In this document: piece after piece, positions 36,484 through 50,862 of the stretch | Layout: every line of letters begins with the position of its first letter | Numbering within the stretch: the stretch's first letter is position 1 | DNA from: Fremontodendron californicum | Taxonomy: Eukaryota; Streptophyta; Magnoliopsida; Malvales; Malvaceae | Reading direction: 5' to 3' | Assembly (NCBI GenBank): GCA_030761205.1 | Contig: JAULJL010000017.1 | Span: 10,001 to 74,000 of the forward strand | DNA length: 64,000 bases | The notes under the pieces: generated by a model | Databases searched by the model: none | What the model saw: the letters and a program-made list of their open reading frames with translations, nothing else | What the model was told of the DNA's origin: nothing | Made by a program: the position numbers and the translations under genes

Positions 36484-39400
36484 TGTCGCAACCTAAAAAA
36501 TAACGAGTCTCATCGCAAGACTTTATTATTCGTTAAGCGTGACATTAAAAAAATCGAGGAAAAGTCGACTTAATTCCTCTAGAAAAATGAAGGTTTTGAA
36601 AATGACCTTAAAAAAGACATGGAGTCGCCACCAATCTTTTTTAGCTAGGTGTGATCGGCCACCTATTAAAACCAGTTTTATAAAATATTTTAAAAATTAA
36701 TTAAAACATTTTAAAAACCAATTTCAAGTCTGCGTTTTAAAACCAGAGAAATCAAAGAAGCGGGTTCTGGAGTCGGTTACGTGCGGGGAAGGATTAGCAC
36801 CCCCACAACGCCCGTATAAATCGGTACCTTATTAATCGTGTGTTATCTCAAGTCTCGGTACAAATTGGTTTTAAATTTAGTATTTCAAGTTAATTCCCAG
36901 TTTAAAGAAAAATAATTCTTTTTTATTATTATTGAAAATGATCCGGAATTTATAAATTCAAAATTTTTCTATATTCCCCAACAAACGTGGCAAAATATAG
37001 AATTTTTATAAGTTTTGGAAAACTTTCCGAATCATTCTCTTTTTTGAAAGAAAGATATTCCTTTATTAACGATAATTGATGATATTCCCTCCAGCAAACC
37101 CGGTAGAGATCTCATGAATTTTTTTAACTCGGGAATATCTTTATTTTTTATTGAAAAATCATTATCCTTTTGAAAACATTTTAAAAGATATGAATATGTA
37201 TATGCATGACATAAATAAAATGACATAGCAAAATCTAAATAATATAATGCTTCCTAAATGATATGATATAATGTAAATGCCTTAGCATATTCTAAATGAA
37301 ATGAAATAAATGCCTTAGCATATTCTAAATGAAATAAAATATCCTAAGTTATATGACATATTATAAATAAAATGAAATGACCTAGGTAACATAGTATATT
37401 CAATATGAGATGCAATATCCTAAGTCATATGATATATTCTAAATGAAATAAAATAACCTAAGTAACATGACATATTCTATATGAAATGAAATAATTTAAA
37501 TGACATGGCAAACATGAATGATATGGCATATAAATTAAATGAGATGGAATATGAAATAATGCTATCATATAATATGCATGAAAAAATAAAAATGAAAATA
37601 ATAATGCATGAACATAGTATATGCTAAATAATATGACCAAAAAAATAACTAAATAAAAGCATAGGATATCATGAAATATTCCAAATCATATAACAAACCA
37701 TATAACATCAAAAAATATAAATCAAAATAATAACAATATCATAGAAATTATTATAACAAGAATCACATATTATATAAAATACATGAATATGAAAAATGCA
37801 ATGCATGAAATATATTTTTTCCTTTTATTAAGGAAATCCGTATATCTAAAAAGATATCCGGCTACCTTAGGAAAATATGTCAAATTAAATATTCTAAAAC
37901 CAAAATACTTTGTGATTGTTTGAAAACAATTTTGAAAAGCTTGAATTAAAAATAAAAACTGGGCTAAATCTTTTTTTAAATGGCTCTAACTTCCTAAGTT
38001 TAAAAATCCGGACTTGACTAGCCTTAACCCGAGACTTGAAAAACCATTTTTAGAGTTTAAAAAGGCTTAGAAAATACCCTAAATCAGTAGCTAACCCTCT
38101 TAATCAGCCTACTCTAAGTAACTTAACCAAAATAGAAAAATGATTTTTCTTTAAATTCAATTCTGACTTCACTGTCCAGTTTTAAGCCACGATTTTTTAT
38201 CCTATTTTTAAAAATTCAAAAATTTCAGAACAAAATACTAGAGACTCAAGACATGTAAAAATACACGAAAAAAAATCGGCTTAATTTTTGGATTAAAAAT
38301 GAATTCCCAGAAAAATCAGAGATGTACGAGTTTTGGATAAAAAAAAAAAAACTGTTTTGCCAAAACACATTTTTGCCTTTGATAAAATCATTTAAAAATC
38401 AAAGTAAAAATATTTGAAACTCATAAAATAACTTACAAACAGTAGCTAGGACTTTTTGAAAGTTAGATAAAAATTGGCTAAGTAAAAAAAATCACAAAGG
38501 TAGAATAATCAATTTGACAAACTTAATTTTCCACAAGTGTGCTCAAGAGAGCATGACTTTGAACCATTAATTGGCTCAAGTCATTATTCAAGTGGCATGA
38601 ACATGAAATGCATGAAACAGTACAGCAAACATAATGCATGAAATGCATGGATTTAAACCTAAATGTCATGAAAAAATGCATGGCATTCATAAAGTGACCT
38701 AGACCTAAATGAACTTGCATGGCATTTAATGCAACCTAGACCTAAAATGTATGAACATGCATGGCAAATAAACCTAGCTTAATAACTAAAATATGCATGG
38801 CATTTTCACAAAAACAAAGCATGCTTAATCCAAAAACTCAATCAAATATCATGCAAATGCTAACCTATCAACTAACATGGCAAGAATGCACAAAAAATGC
38901 AAAAATTCCAAGAGGGCCGAATAGCATAATGTAACTAGCAAACATGGCATTTTCACAAACACTTGGTATACTAGCATGCAAAACTAAATCAAATGACATG
39001 TAAATGCAAAAACCTACCAACTAACATGGAAAAAAATGCAACACACAATGCAAAACACATGGAGTAGCCAAATGGCCTCAAGCTCCAACAAGCATGGCAT
39101 TTTCACAAACACTTGGTATACTAACATGCTCAACTAAAATATAACACTTAAATCATGCAAAAACCACACAAGCATTTTCACAAACACTTAATATACTAAA
39201 TCTAAAACATGCTCAACTAAGATATAAAACTCAAATCATGCAAAGACCACACAAGCATTTTCACAAACACTTGATATACTAAATCTAAAACATGTTCAAC
39301 TAAGATATAAAAACAGAAAATCAAAAATGCAAAAGCATGATATTTAAAACATAAATGGCAACAAACAAAGCAACCAAATTAAAATATAACTCAAGAATAT

Positions 39401-40510
39401 GAAGAAACATAACATTTAAAACATCAAAATCAAAGAAAATAACATAAACAATATAATAAAATAAACCAAAACAGCAACTTAAATAAATAATGTAGGCCAT
39501 TTGGCCATGGTGAGTTTATTGTAAAAATAAAATGTAAAAAATATACTTAAGAAGGAGATGAAGGAAGAACTTGAAAAGAACAATAAAAAACATTTATTTA
39601 AAATGGAAACTCACCAAATAGAAATCCAAATAGCAAAAACAAGAATAGAAAATCAAGAAAGTGCAAGAGTTGGTGCTCAAGAGCAACCTCAAGAAGTTAT
39701 CTTTCAAGCTTTATCTCTTCAAACTTTCTTTTTTTTTCTAAACTTTTCTTTTTTGCTCTCAACCAAGAAGAGAAAAACTAAGTAAAAACTCTAAGAACTC
39801 AGCAAAATGAAGATGAAAAAATGAAATTCTGACCTCCTTACAAGTGCTGGCCGAATGGGATAATATTGCTCCAAGATGTTGTCATTTTTTGTGTAACCAA
39901 TTTTCCATCAAATGGCTAATAATTCAAGGTGAAAAATCATGAAATTATCACCTTTAGATTAGCATCTCAGCTCTCTCAAATTACAGCTGTTCAAGAATAA
40001 TGTTGACATTTCTCTTGGCCTATGTGGCTTAATCACCATGGCTTGATCAAAGAGAATCTCTAACTAACTCTTGATTTTTAGCCATTTGATTGCAAAATCA
40101 GAAGCTTCCTCCTTCCTTTGGGCTTGGGCAGGCCAGCACTTCTCTTTTCCAGCCCAAGTCTGATTTTTTGAAAGGCCCAAAGAAGTCTTTTTCGGTTGCT
40201 TGGGTGAAATGACCGTTTTGCCCCCCGGATGCGAATAAATATCAAACGGACTCCATATTCAATTTTTCTTTTTTTAATACTTCCAAAATAATAAAATATT
40301 GAGTTCTGGAAGTTTTCAAAATTATCCGAGTCCGTTTGCTATTTATTTGGATTTTTTCTTCCAAAAATGCCCTTTTATGCCCCTACATTTTACCATTTTT
40401 TAAACGAGCTCCAAATCAAGATTTTTCTTCACCAATCTCTTCCAAATAATTTAAAAATGTGATCTAGAAGTTTTCATAATTTTTGGAGCTCATTTGGTAT
40501 TTTTTCGGGA
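36484..40510 (-). mobile_element. Ogre/Tat-type LTR, truncated, diverged copy
   Basis: It starts with the intact LTR end TGTCGCAACC at 36484 (3' end in sense orientation). It runs to the first 159-bp repeat, where it breaks at ~40510, one base block into the Tekay pol sequence. It is the most diverged copy, with a ~250-bp extra segment at about 38750-39000 made of duplicated LTR words and several small indels. Satellite rather than a PBS flanks its 3' end, so it was the distal LTR of its element or a solo LTR. Confidence 0.88.
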
Positions 40511-41998
40511 TGATTGATGAGAATAATCTCCTAATAGCCCACTTGAAGGTTAAACCGATTCATATTGATTGGATACGTGAAGCACAGAATAATGACCCTA
40601 TGCTGGTAAAGTTAAAGCAAGAAGTAAGGGATGGCGTGAGGACTGACTTTCAAATAAAGGATGATGATGTACTGATAATGAAAAATAGGCTTTGTGTGCC
40701 TCAGGATGAAGAACTCCGGAAGGTGATTTTGGAGGAAGCTCATAATGCACCATACGCGTTACATCCCGGTAGTGTGAAGATGTATCGAACCTTAAGAGAA
40801 CATTATTGGTGGCAAGGTATGAAGCGGGACATAGCTGAGTTTGTTTCTAGATGCTTGGTATGCCAACAAATTAAAGCCGAGCATCAAAAACCTTCTGGGA
40901 AATTGAACCCCCTACCTATTCCTCAATGGAAGTGGGAAGATATTGCTATGGATTTCGTTTCGGGATTACCAAGAACACAGTCTGGTTATGACAGCATTTG
41001 GTTGATTGTTGATCGTTTGACAAAATCAGCTCACTTTTTGCCAGTCAAGAAGACTTTTTCCATGGAAAGACTGGCTAAACTTTATATGAACGAAATTGTT
41101 AGGTTACATGGTGCCCCAGTATCAATTGTATCTGATCGAGACCTCCGATTCACATCTCGATTTTGGCCAAGTTCACAGAATGCTATGGGCACTAAACTCA
41201 AGTTCAGTACTGCTTTTCATCCTCAGACAGATGGACAATCTGAACGGACAATTCAAATTCTGGAAGATATGCTTAGATCTTGTATTATGGAATTCAAAGG
41301 AAACTGGGATGAACACTTGCCTCTAGCAGAATTTGCATATAACAATAGTTATCAGTCCAGCATCGACATGGATCCGTTTGAAGCTTTGTATGGAAGGAAG
41401 TGCAGAACTCCGGTGTGTTGGGATGATACAGATGAAAGGAAATTACTAGGTCCAGAAATTGTTATGATGACTGCAGACAAAGTTAAGGCAATTCGGGAAA
41501 AGATAAAAATAGCTCAAGATCGACAAAAGAGCTATGCAGATAATGGAGAAAAGACTTAGAGTTTGAAGTTGGTGATATGGTATTTTTGAAAGTGACTCCT
41601 TGGAAGGGAGTAATCCGGTTTGGAAGACGAGGAAAGTTGGGTCCTTGATATATAGGGCCGTATGAGATCTTTGAACGGATTGGCCCAGTTGCTTATAGAT
41701 TGGCCTTACCAGAAGAATTGTCACGAATTCATAATGTGTTCCATGTTTCTATGCTCCGAAAGTACATTTTCGATTCTTCACATATATTGAAGGACTTGCC
41801 TATGGAAATTGAGGAAAATTTAACTTATGAAGAGCAGCGGTTGAGATTTTGGATAGAAAGGACCAAGTTCTAAGGACTAAGACTATTCCATTAATGAAAG
41901 TTCTTTGGAGGAATCATTCATATGAAGAAGCTACATGGGAAAGGGAGGATGATATGCGGACTCAATATCCTCACTTGTTCAATCAAGTTGGTAAGTAA
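40511..41998 (+). pseudogene. Tekay/Del-type integrase and chromodomain remnant
   Basis: The 3' end of a chromovirus pol, lacking protease, reverse transcriptase and RNase H. An open frame runs 40483-41559 (358 codons, first nine from the LTR junction). It has the zinc-binding residues H87, H94, C124 and C127 and the catalytic triad D157, D218 and E254, with the normal 35-residue D-E spacing (HPQTDGQSER precedes a helix). It would insert element cDNA into chromatin. After 41545 a frameshift occurs, then a stop at about 41647 in a GP-x-YIGPYEI module, then a second frameshift near 41835. The tail still reads IPLMKVLWRNHSYEEATWE, a chromodomain signature, and ends at 41996-41998. The chromodomain, PPT and LTR ends point to the Tekay/Del clade. 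It is not functional as it stands. Confidence 0.9.
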
Positions 41999-42020
41999 AT
42001 TTCGATGACGAAATTTTTCT

Positions 42021-42033
42021 AAGGGGGGTAAGT
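42021..42033 (+). promoter_or_regulatory. Polypurine tract of Tekay/Del element
   Basis: AAGGGGGGTAAGT lies 23 bases after the pol stop and directly before the LTR start TGTAACAACC. Its place and composition are those of a plus-strand primer. Confidence 0.82.
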
Positions 42034-44416
42034 TGTAACAACCGAGGTTACGTATAATCATGTGAAGTTAAATTCCAAAAATTTTAAGGACAAACTTGGA
42101 AATTGGTAAGAAGTTATAAGTGAAGGAAATAAAGGAAGAAAGGATCAAATTGAACATATTAAAAAGTTTAGGGGCTTAATGGTTATTTATAAAAAGCTGA
42201 GGGACCAATATGCAATTATGCCAAAAACAAAAAAAAATATCTCTTATGTTCATTTTATCTCCCGAAAACACTAGAATTTTTCATTCAATTCTCCAAGTAG
42301 CAGCCGGCTTCCTATCCTCCCTCTCTCAAAATTCTCTTCAAACAACTCCACCAAAATCTCAACAACTACATCCAAGGTTAGTTTCTTGATAAATTCTTCC
42401 TTTTCTTTAGATATTCTACTTGAGCATGCTAAGATCTTAGCTCCATAAACATGTTAAGGTCTGAAATCCATCTACTAAGTATGAATTTTACTCAACTTGG
42501 TAAGAATTAAAAGGATTTGAAAGCATGAACAAGAAAATAGGAAGAAAAAGTAAAACAGGGGAAGTTGAGCATGCTTGCTGTTCGGATTTTTTGGGTTCGG
42601 AAAATCAGGGTTTGTATTTTTTTGATATTTTTTATAGAAACTAGACTTCAGTATGAGAATTTTGGTTTTTTAATTACCCAAAACTGATAAGCGGTTAAAA
42701 AGATAAAATTCAGTGAAGTTGGTTGTTCTGTGTTGACCCCTGTTTCAGCATAGTTTCGGGATTTATCAAATTTGATCAAAATTTTGTTCTAATTGTATAA
42801 GTTAGTTATTTTCTTCATAAATTAGACATATTGGTTGAAATAAACCAATTGGAATCACTTCCAAATTCCTTACCAAACTCAAGTTATGATTTTCTAATCT
42901 AACTTGATATTAAGGAATTTATTGCTTAAGAGAAATATAGTACTAAAGGATGGTTATGGATTATGAAAATCTCTAAGGCATGGAATACTAGAAAGGAATT
43001 TGATAAGGACATGATTATGGAGTTGAATTATGGAGAAAATGATTATGGAAATGATATTAAAAATTAAGGATATGTTGTTTTGAGTATGAGAAATTAGTAT
43101 TGACTATGGGGTAGATTAATGGGACTTAAGTTGCATTCAAAATTGTGTAATGCTTTGAGCATGTATAGATACTAATTATTGTTAATCTCTAGGCCACGTA
43201 TATCCGACGTCACCTGTGGATCCCGAAGTTTCAGGTCGAGGTGTACAGTGAGATTATGTCAAGGATTGTGAGTAGATGACAACTATAGTTATTTGAAATT
43301 TCTTTAATTATAATTATATATTTTTTTTTAACATAATATTTATTTTACGTATTAAAGGTATATACGATATTTAATCATATGAATTGATTTGTTATTAAAG
43401 TACATTTATTTCAAGAAATATTATATCGAGTAAGTTGGTTGATTTATGAAATATGATTATACATAGAATTTGACGTACATGGTTTTGGCTCCACCTGACT
43501 TAATGTGTGAGATTAGACCCTTGATCGGAATATGGGAGCTGCGTGCTACGCCTTTGTGGCGGGAGCCACCTCCAGAGTCCCAATTCCGTGATATTAGACT
43601 GGGGTATGGGAGCTGCGTGCTACGCCTTTGTGGTGGGAGCCACCTCCACAGTCCCTATCCCGTTATATTTGCCTTTTGGGGGCACATCATATGACACATA
43701 TGTCTTTGGGGCGTCCTATGATGGTATTGGCCTTTGGGGCCGGCTACTAGTATGCCTACATGGATATTGCCTGGTTATTTCATGAATGTATTCTTATGCA
43801 TGACAGTAAGTTGGAGCCCAACTATACGTAACTTGATTTACTTCACAAATTTTATACATTGATTTAATATTATAATATTGTTATACATTTGAAAACCTTG
43901 CTACGTCTTTGAATTACTCATTATGGTTTGTTATTATTTATTTTGAAAATGTCAATTATGCTTTACAGATTACCATTATAGTTTTCACACGCTTTAAATG
44001 TTGTCTACTCATTGAGATATTCATATATCTCACCTCTTCTTATTTCTCATTTTCAGGACACAGTTAGGTGTCGGGATTGTTGTCTTCCTCTACTCTTCGC
44101 TTCAAGAGTATAATGACGTGGTGGGCATCATATCTAAATTTCTAGAAGATTTGATCTTTTGATGTTTTTATCTAGTAAACCTTGCTGAGATAGGTTTACT
44201 TTTTGATATATTATATATATTTGAAGATATAAGACAATAGATCAATATGTTTTGATTTGAGTATAAATTGATCATGGATAATTTTTGAATATGTATGGAT
44301 ATATGTGATAATAGTATTGAGGAATATTGCTGGTTGTTATTTGCAGGAGGGTTATAGTTGAGATAGAAAGGAAACTCTGACGGATTTTAGGTAGATTATC
44401 CGGACAGGGTGTTACA
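42034..44416 (+). mobile_element. 3' LTR of Tekay/Del element
   Basis: 2383 bp from TGTAACAACC to GGGTGTTACA. It is the only full-length copy of this LTR here; fragments lie at 1717-2037, 25164-26070 and 26896-28674. The 5' LTR is absent, so age cannot be taken from an LTR pair. It runs directly into minisatellite at 44417, without an assignable target duplication. Reading frames at 43470-43785 are repeat translation. Confidence 0.9.
43531..43680. repeat. 74-bp tandem duplication within LTR
   Basis: A block starting TATGGGAGCTGCGTGCTACG occurs at 43531 and 43605 with minor changes. The same duplication is in the other two large fragments, so it predates their divergence. Confidence 0.88.
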
Positions 44417-46390
44417 TAGATACATAACATAGATATATTGCAATTACATAGATATATTACTATTACATAGATATATTAGAATTACATATATATATTACTA
44501 TTACATAGATATATAATTATTACATATTTAATATATCCATTTAGTTGTAATCTGTAAAATATCTATGTAATTCTAATGTATCTATGTAATTGTAATGTAT
44601 TTATGTGAATGTAATATATATTACTTAAAACATTAGAATTACATAGATATTAGAATTACATAGATACATTACAATTACATAGATATACTACAATTACTTA
44701 AAATATTATATATATTACAATAACATAGATATATTACAAATATATAGATATATTACAATTACATGGATACATTACAATTACAAAAATATATTACAATTAC
44801 ATAGATACATAATATATTTATGTAACTGTAATATATCTATGTAATTGTAATATATCTATGTAATTGTAATATATTTGTGTAATTGTAATGTATCTATGTA
44901 ATTGTAATTGTAATTGTAATTGTAATATATCTATGTAATTCTAATATATTTATGTAATTGTAATATATCTATTTAATTATGATGTTTTAAGTAATTGTAA
45001 TATATATATATGTAATTGTAATATATCTATGTAATTATAATATATTTATGTAATTATAGTATATATCTATGTATACATAAATATATTACAATTACATAGA
45101 TATATTACAATTGCATAGATATAATTGTAATATATCTATGTAATTGTAATATATCTATGTAATATATATGTAATTGTAATATATTACATAGATACATTAC
45201 AATTACATAGATATATTACAATTACATATATATATATATATATATATATCTATGTATATATAAATATATTACAATTACTTAGAACATTAGAATTACATAG
45301 ACATATTACAATTATATAGATGCATTACAATTACATAGATTTATTACAATTACATAGATATATTACAATTACTTAAGACATTACAATTAAATTGATATAT
45401 AACAATTACATAGATACATTAGAATTACATATATATTACATAGATACATTACAATTATATAGATATATTACAATTACATAGATACATTACATAGATATAT
45501 TGCAATTACATAGATAAATTACTATTACATAGATATATTAGAATTACATAGATATATTACAGTTACATAGATATATTACTATTACATAGATATATAATTA
45601 TTACATATTTAATATTTAATATATCTATTTAGTTGTAATCTGTAAAATATCTATGTAATTCTAATGTATCTATGTAATTGTAATGTATTTATGTGATTGT
45701 AATATATATTACTTAAAACATTACAATTACATAGATACATTACAATTACATAGATATACTACAATGACTTAAAATATTAGATATATTACAATTACATAGA
45801 TATATTATAATTATATAGATATATTACAATTACATGGATACATTACAATTACAAAAATATATTACAATTACATAGATACGTAATATATTTATGTAACTGT
45901 AATATATCCATGTAATTGTAATATATCTATGTAATTGTAATATATTTGTGTAATTGTAATGTATCTATGCAATTGTAATTGTAATTGTAATATATCTATG
46001 TAATTATAATATATTTATGTAATTATAGTATATATCTATGTACACATAAATATATTACAATTACATAGATATATTACAATTACATAGATATATTACAATT
46101 GCATAGATATAATTGTAATACATCTATGTAATTGTAATGTATCTATGTAATATATATGTAATTGTAATATATTACATAGATACATTACAATTACATAGAT
46201 ATATTACAATTACATATATATCTATGTATACATAAATATATTACAATTACTTAGAACATTAGAATTACATAGATATATTTCAATTATATAGATGCATTAC
46301 AATTACATAGATTTATTATAATTACATAGATATATTACAATTACTTAAAACATTACAATTAAATTGATATATAACAATTACATATTACAT
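44417..46390. repeat. AT-rich minisatellite with ~1.07-kb direct duplication
   Basis: The segment from about 44425 is repeated from about 45490. The words ATATATAATTATTACATATTTAAT, GTAGTTGTAATCTGTAAAAT-like phrases and CATAGATTTATTA-like phrases appear in both in the same order, offset by ~1.06-1.09 kb. Units otherwise are the usual 19-bp repeat. Confidence 0.82.
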
Positions 46391-47760
46391 AAATATATTA
46401 TAATTACATAGATATGTCACATTTACATAGATACATTACAAATACATAGATATATTACAATTACATAAATACATTAAAATTACACAAATATATTATAATT
46501 ACATAGATACATTACAATTACATAGATATATTATAATTACATAGATATATTACAATAACATAGATATATTACGTAGATGTATTACAATTACATAGATATA
46601 TTACATAAATATGTGTAATTACAATTACAACTGCAATTACACAAATATATCTATGGTAAATATTAGATATATTACAATTACTGAAAATATTTATGTAATA
46701 TATCTAGGTAATTGTAATATATTTATAATTACTGAAATATTACAATTACATAGATATATTATATTAGATATATTATAATTACATAAATATATTATAATTA
46801 CATAAAACCTTAGACTTACATAGATATATCTATGTAATTGTAAGTAACAGAATTGTAATATATTTACATAGATATATTACAATTACATAGATATTTTACC
46901 ATTACATTAGAATTACATATGTATGTAATATATCATTGTTGTAATGTATAAATAAATATATTACAATTACATAGTTAATACAATTACATAGATATATATA
47001 TATATAATTGTAATATCTATATAATTGTAATGCATCTATGTAATTTTAATATATCTACGTAATTGTAATATATCTCTGTATTACATAGATATATTACATA
47101 GATATATTACAATTACATAAATATATTAAAATTACATAGATTTATTAATGTGTAATTGTAATGTATCTATGTAACTGTAATATATCTATGTAATTGTATC
47201 TACGTAATTGTAATATATTTATGTAAGTGTAATATATCTATGTAATTATATACATGTAATATCTATGTATCTATGTAATTCTAATATATCTATGTAATTA
47301 TTATATCTCTATGTAATTGTAATGTATCTATGTAATTATAATATATAATTGTAATATATCCAATGTATCTATGTAATTGTAATATCTATGTGATATGTCT
47401 ATTTAATTGTAATAATATATCTATGTAATTGTAATATATCTATGTATAATATATCTATATAATTGTAATATATCTATGTAATATATCTATGTAATACATC
47501 TATGTAATTATAATATATCTATGTAATATATATCTATGTAATTGTAATGGATCTATGTAAGATATCTATGTAATTGTAATATATCTATGTAACTGTAGTA
47601 TATATATGTATATATATGTAATTGTAATATATATATATCCAATGTATCTATGTAATATATCATCTATGTAATTATAATATATCTATGTAGTTTTAATATA
47701 TCTATGTAATTGTAATATATTACTATTACATAGATATATTACAATTACATAGATATATTC
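46391..47760. repeat. AT-rich 19-bp minisatellite, block 7 middle
   Basis: Mixed-orientation minisatellite with no clear higher-order period by eye. Forward units predominate to about 46970 and reverse units from about 47000 onward. No gene. Confidence 0.9.
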
Positions 47761-49130
47761 CAATTATATAGATAATATTACAATTACTGTATTAGATATA
47801 TTACTGAAAATATTAGAATTACTGAAAACATTAGATATTACATGAATACATTAGAATTACTGAAAACATTAGATAATGTAATTACAAAGATATATTACAT
47901 GTATATATTTATCTATGTAATCGTAATATATCTATGTAATAGTAATATATCTATGTAATTGTAAATATATTGCAATTACTGTATTAGATATATTACTGAA
48001 AATATTAGAATTACTGAAAACATTAGATATTACATGAATACATTGGAATTATTTAAAACATTAGATAATGTAATTACAAAGATATATTACATGTATATAT
48101 TTATCTATGTAATAGTAATATATCTATGTAATTGTAAATATATTACAATTACTGTATTAGATATATTACTGAAAATATTAGAATTACTGAAAACATTAGG
48201 TATTACATGAACACATCTAATGTAATTACAAAGATATATTACATGTATATATTTATCTATGTAATTGTAATATATCTATGTAATTGTAAATATATTACAA
48301 TTACTGTATTAGATATATTACTGAAAATATTAGAATTACTGAAAACATTAGATATTACATGAATACATTGGAATTACTGAAAACATTAGATAATGCAATT
48401 ACAAAGATATATTATATGTATATATTTATCTATGTAATAGTAATATATCTATGTAATTATAAATATATTACAATTACTGTATTAGATATAGTACTGAAAA
48501 TATTAGAATTACGGAAAACATTAGATATTACATGAATACATTAGAATTACTGAAAACATTAGATAATGTAATTACAAAGAGATATTACATGTGTATATAT
48601 TTATCTATGTAATAGTAATATATCTATGTAATTGTAAATATATTACAATTACTGTATTAGATATATTACTGAAAATATTAGAATTACTGAAAATATTAAA
48701 TATTACATGAATATATTAGAATTACTGAAAACATTAGATAATGTAATTACAAAGATATATTACATGTATATATTTATCTATGTAATGGTAATATATGTAT
48801 GTAATTGTAAATATATTACAATTATTGTATTAGATATATTACTGAAAACATTAGATATTACATGAATACATTAGAATTACTGAAAACATTGGATAATGTA
48901 ATTACAAAGATATATTACATGTATATATTTATCTATGTAATTGTAATCTATCTATGTAATTGTAAATATATTACAATTACTGTATTAGATATATTACTGA
49001 AAATATTAGAATTACTGAAAACATTAGATATTACATGAATACATTAGAATTACTGATAACATTAGATAATGTAATTACAAAGATATATTACATGTATATA
49101 TTTATCTATGTAATTGTAATATATCTATGT
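47761..49130. repeat. ~174-bp higher-order satellite, 8 units
   Basis: The landmark ACTGTATTAGATATATTACT recurs with its CTGTATT at 47787, 47979, 48152, 48304, 48478, 48652, 48825 (one change) and 48980. Intervals are 192, 173, 152, 174, 174, 173 and 155 bp. Each unit holds two ATTACTGAAAACATTAGA-type blocks and a GTAATTACAAAGATATATTA block. Short units lack about 20 bp. One more partial unit lies at about 59268-59400. Confidence 0.93.
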
Positions 49131-50437
49131 AATATTACATAGATATATTACATAAATATATTTATTACAATTACATAGATATATTAAAATTACATAGAAT
49201 TATTACAATTACAATTACATAGATATATTACAATTACATAGATATAATACAGTTACATAGATATATCTATGTAATTGTAATATATTTGTGTAATTATAAT
49301 ATATCTATGTAATTGTGATATAATGGTGTAATTTATTTATTATCTATGTAATTGTATTATATCTATGTAATTGTGTTAATGTAATATATTTATGTAATTG
49401 TAACATATTTATGTAATTGTAATATATTATCTATGTAATTATAATATATCTATGTAATTGTAATCTATGTAATAGTAATATATCTATGTAATTGCAATAT
49501 ATCTATGTAATGTATCTATGTAATTGTAATATATATATATATATGTAATTGTAATGTATCTATGTAATATATATGTAATTACGTGTATTGTTAAATATCT
49601 AATATATTTATGTAATTAATATATTACAATTATATAGATATATTGCAATTACTGAAAACATTAGATATTTGATAATGTTTTCGGTAATTTAAAATTATCA
49701 CTTAAAATTACGTAAATTAGACAAATATATTAAAATTACATAGATAATAAATACCTTAGAACTACCGAAAATATATCTATTTAATTGTAATATATTTATG
49801 TAATTGTAATAAATCTATATATCTATGTAATTGTAATATATTTCAGTAATTGTAATATATACGTGTAGTAGCTAATATTTTCAGTAATATATCGAATACA
49901 GTAATTGTAATATTATCTATGTAATTGTAATATCTAATGTTTTCAGAAATAGTAATGTAACTTACATAGATATATTACAAATATATTACAATTACATAAA
50001 TACAATTGCACAAATATATTACAATTACATAGATACAATTACTGAAATTATCTAATGTATACATGTTTTCAGTAATTGTAATATATCTATGTAATTGTAA
50101 CATATCTATTACTTGTAATATATTTATGTAATTGTAATATATCTATGTAATTATAATAATGTTAATTGTAATATATACATGTAATTGTAATATATAACAA
50201 TACATATAATTACATATATATTACATGGATATATTATGATTACATAAATACATTACAGTTACATAAAACATTAGACTTACATAGATATATCTATATTATT
50301 ATAATTAATAGAATTGTAATATATTTACATAGATATTTTATAATTACATTAGAATTACATATCTATGTAATATATCTATGTTGTAATGTAAACATAAATA
50401 TATTACAATTACATATATATATATATATAATTGTAAT
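49131..50437. repeat. AT-rich 19-bp minisatellite, block 7 end
   Basis: Mixed-orientation units. The segment 49870-50200 is largely a reverse complement of about 2200-2530. The final unit runs into a Gypsy pol fragment at 50438. Confidence 0.9.
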
Positions 50438-50668
50438 GATGAGAACCAAGCTGGTATTGGACTTCAAGATCCATTGCATGTTCCTATTGGGCCTATTACA
50501 AGGTTAAGATCCAAGAAGCTCAAGGAAGCTATGCAAGGATTGGTAAAAAGGACTTGGGAAGAATCTACAAGTCTTTTAAGCAATGTCAATCCATTCAAGT
50601 TGGGCTGCTTGAATGAGGAAGACCAAGAATTGATCCATGTGATCCAAGCTTCACATGATGGGCCATAG
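50438..50668 (+). pseudogene. C-terminus of a Ty3/Gypsy polyprotein
   Basis: An open segment with no start of its own, 76 codons and a TAG at 50666-50668. It contains DPLHVPIGPITRLRSKKLKE followed by an amphipathic lysine-rich stretch. The P-x-GPITR-x-[RK]-x-KKLKEA pattern is one I associate with the extreme C-terminus of plant Gypsy gag-pol proteins downstream of integrase. Satellite replaces everything upstream. A purine stretch AAGGGGGCGG follows at about 50679, and then the LTR of the same element. It is a separate family from the Tekay/Del element at 40511. Confidence 0.7.
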
Positions 50669-50848
50669 AGGAATTCAAGGGGGCGGCAATCTTAACGAAT
50701 TAGTGGGCATGTTTTTAGTTCATTATCTAATATGAAGTGGGGTCCAATTCATTGGTCCAATTAGAACCTTTAGTTGAGTCTTATCAAAGAAAAACTCCAA
50801 TACCCTATGGTAAAGAAGATAAAAATATTTGACCTGATTGGTCCCTAA

Positions 50849-50860
50849 GCTCTGATACCA
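50849..50860 (-). promoter_or_regulatory. Primer binding site, initiator-tRNA-Met type
   Basis: The minus strand reads TGGTATCAGAGC, the standard plant retroelement site complementary to initiator tRNA-Met. It lies two bases after the LTR end CACATCA. It is inverted relative to the surrounding LTR and pol fragment. Confidence 0.9.
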
Positions 50861-50862
50861 AC

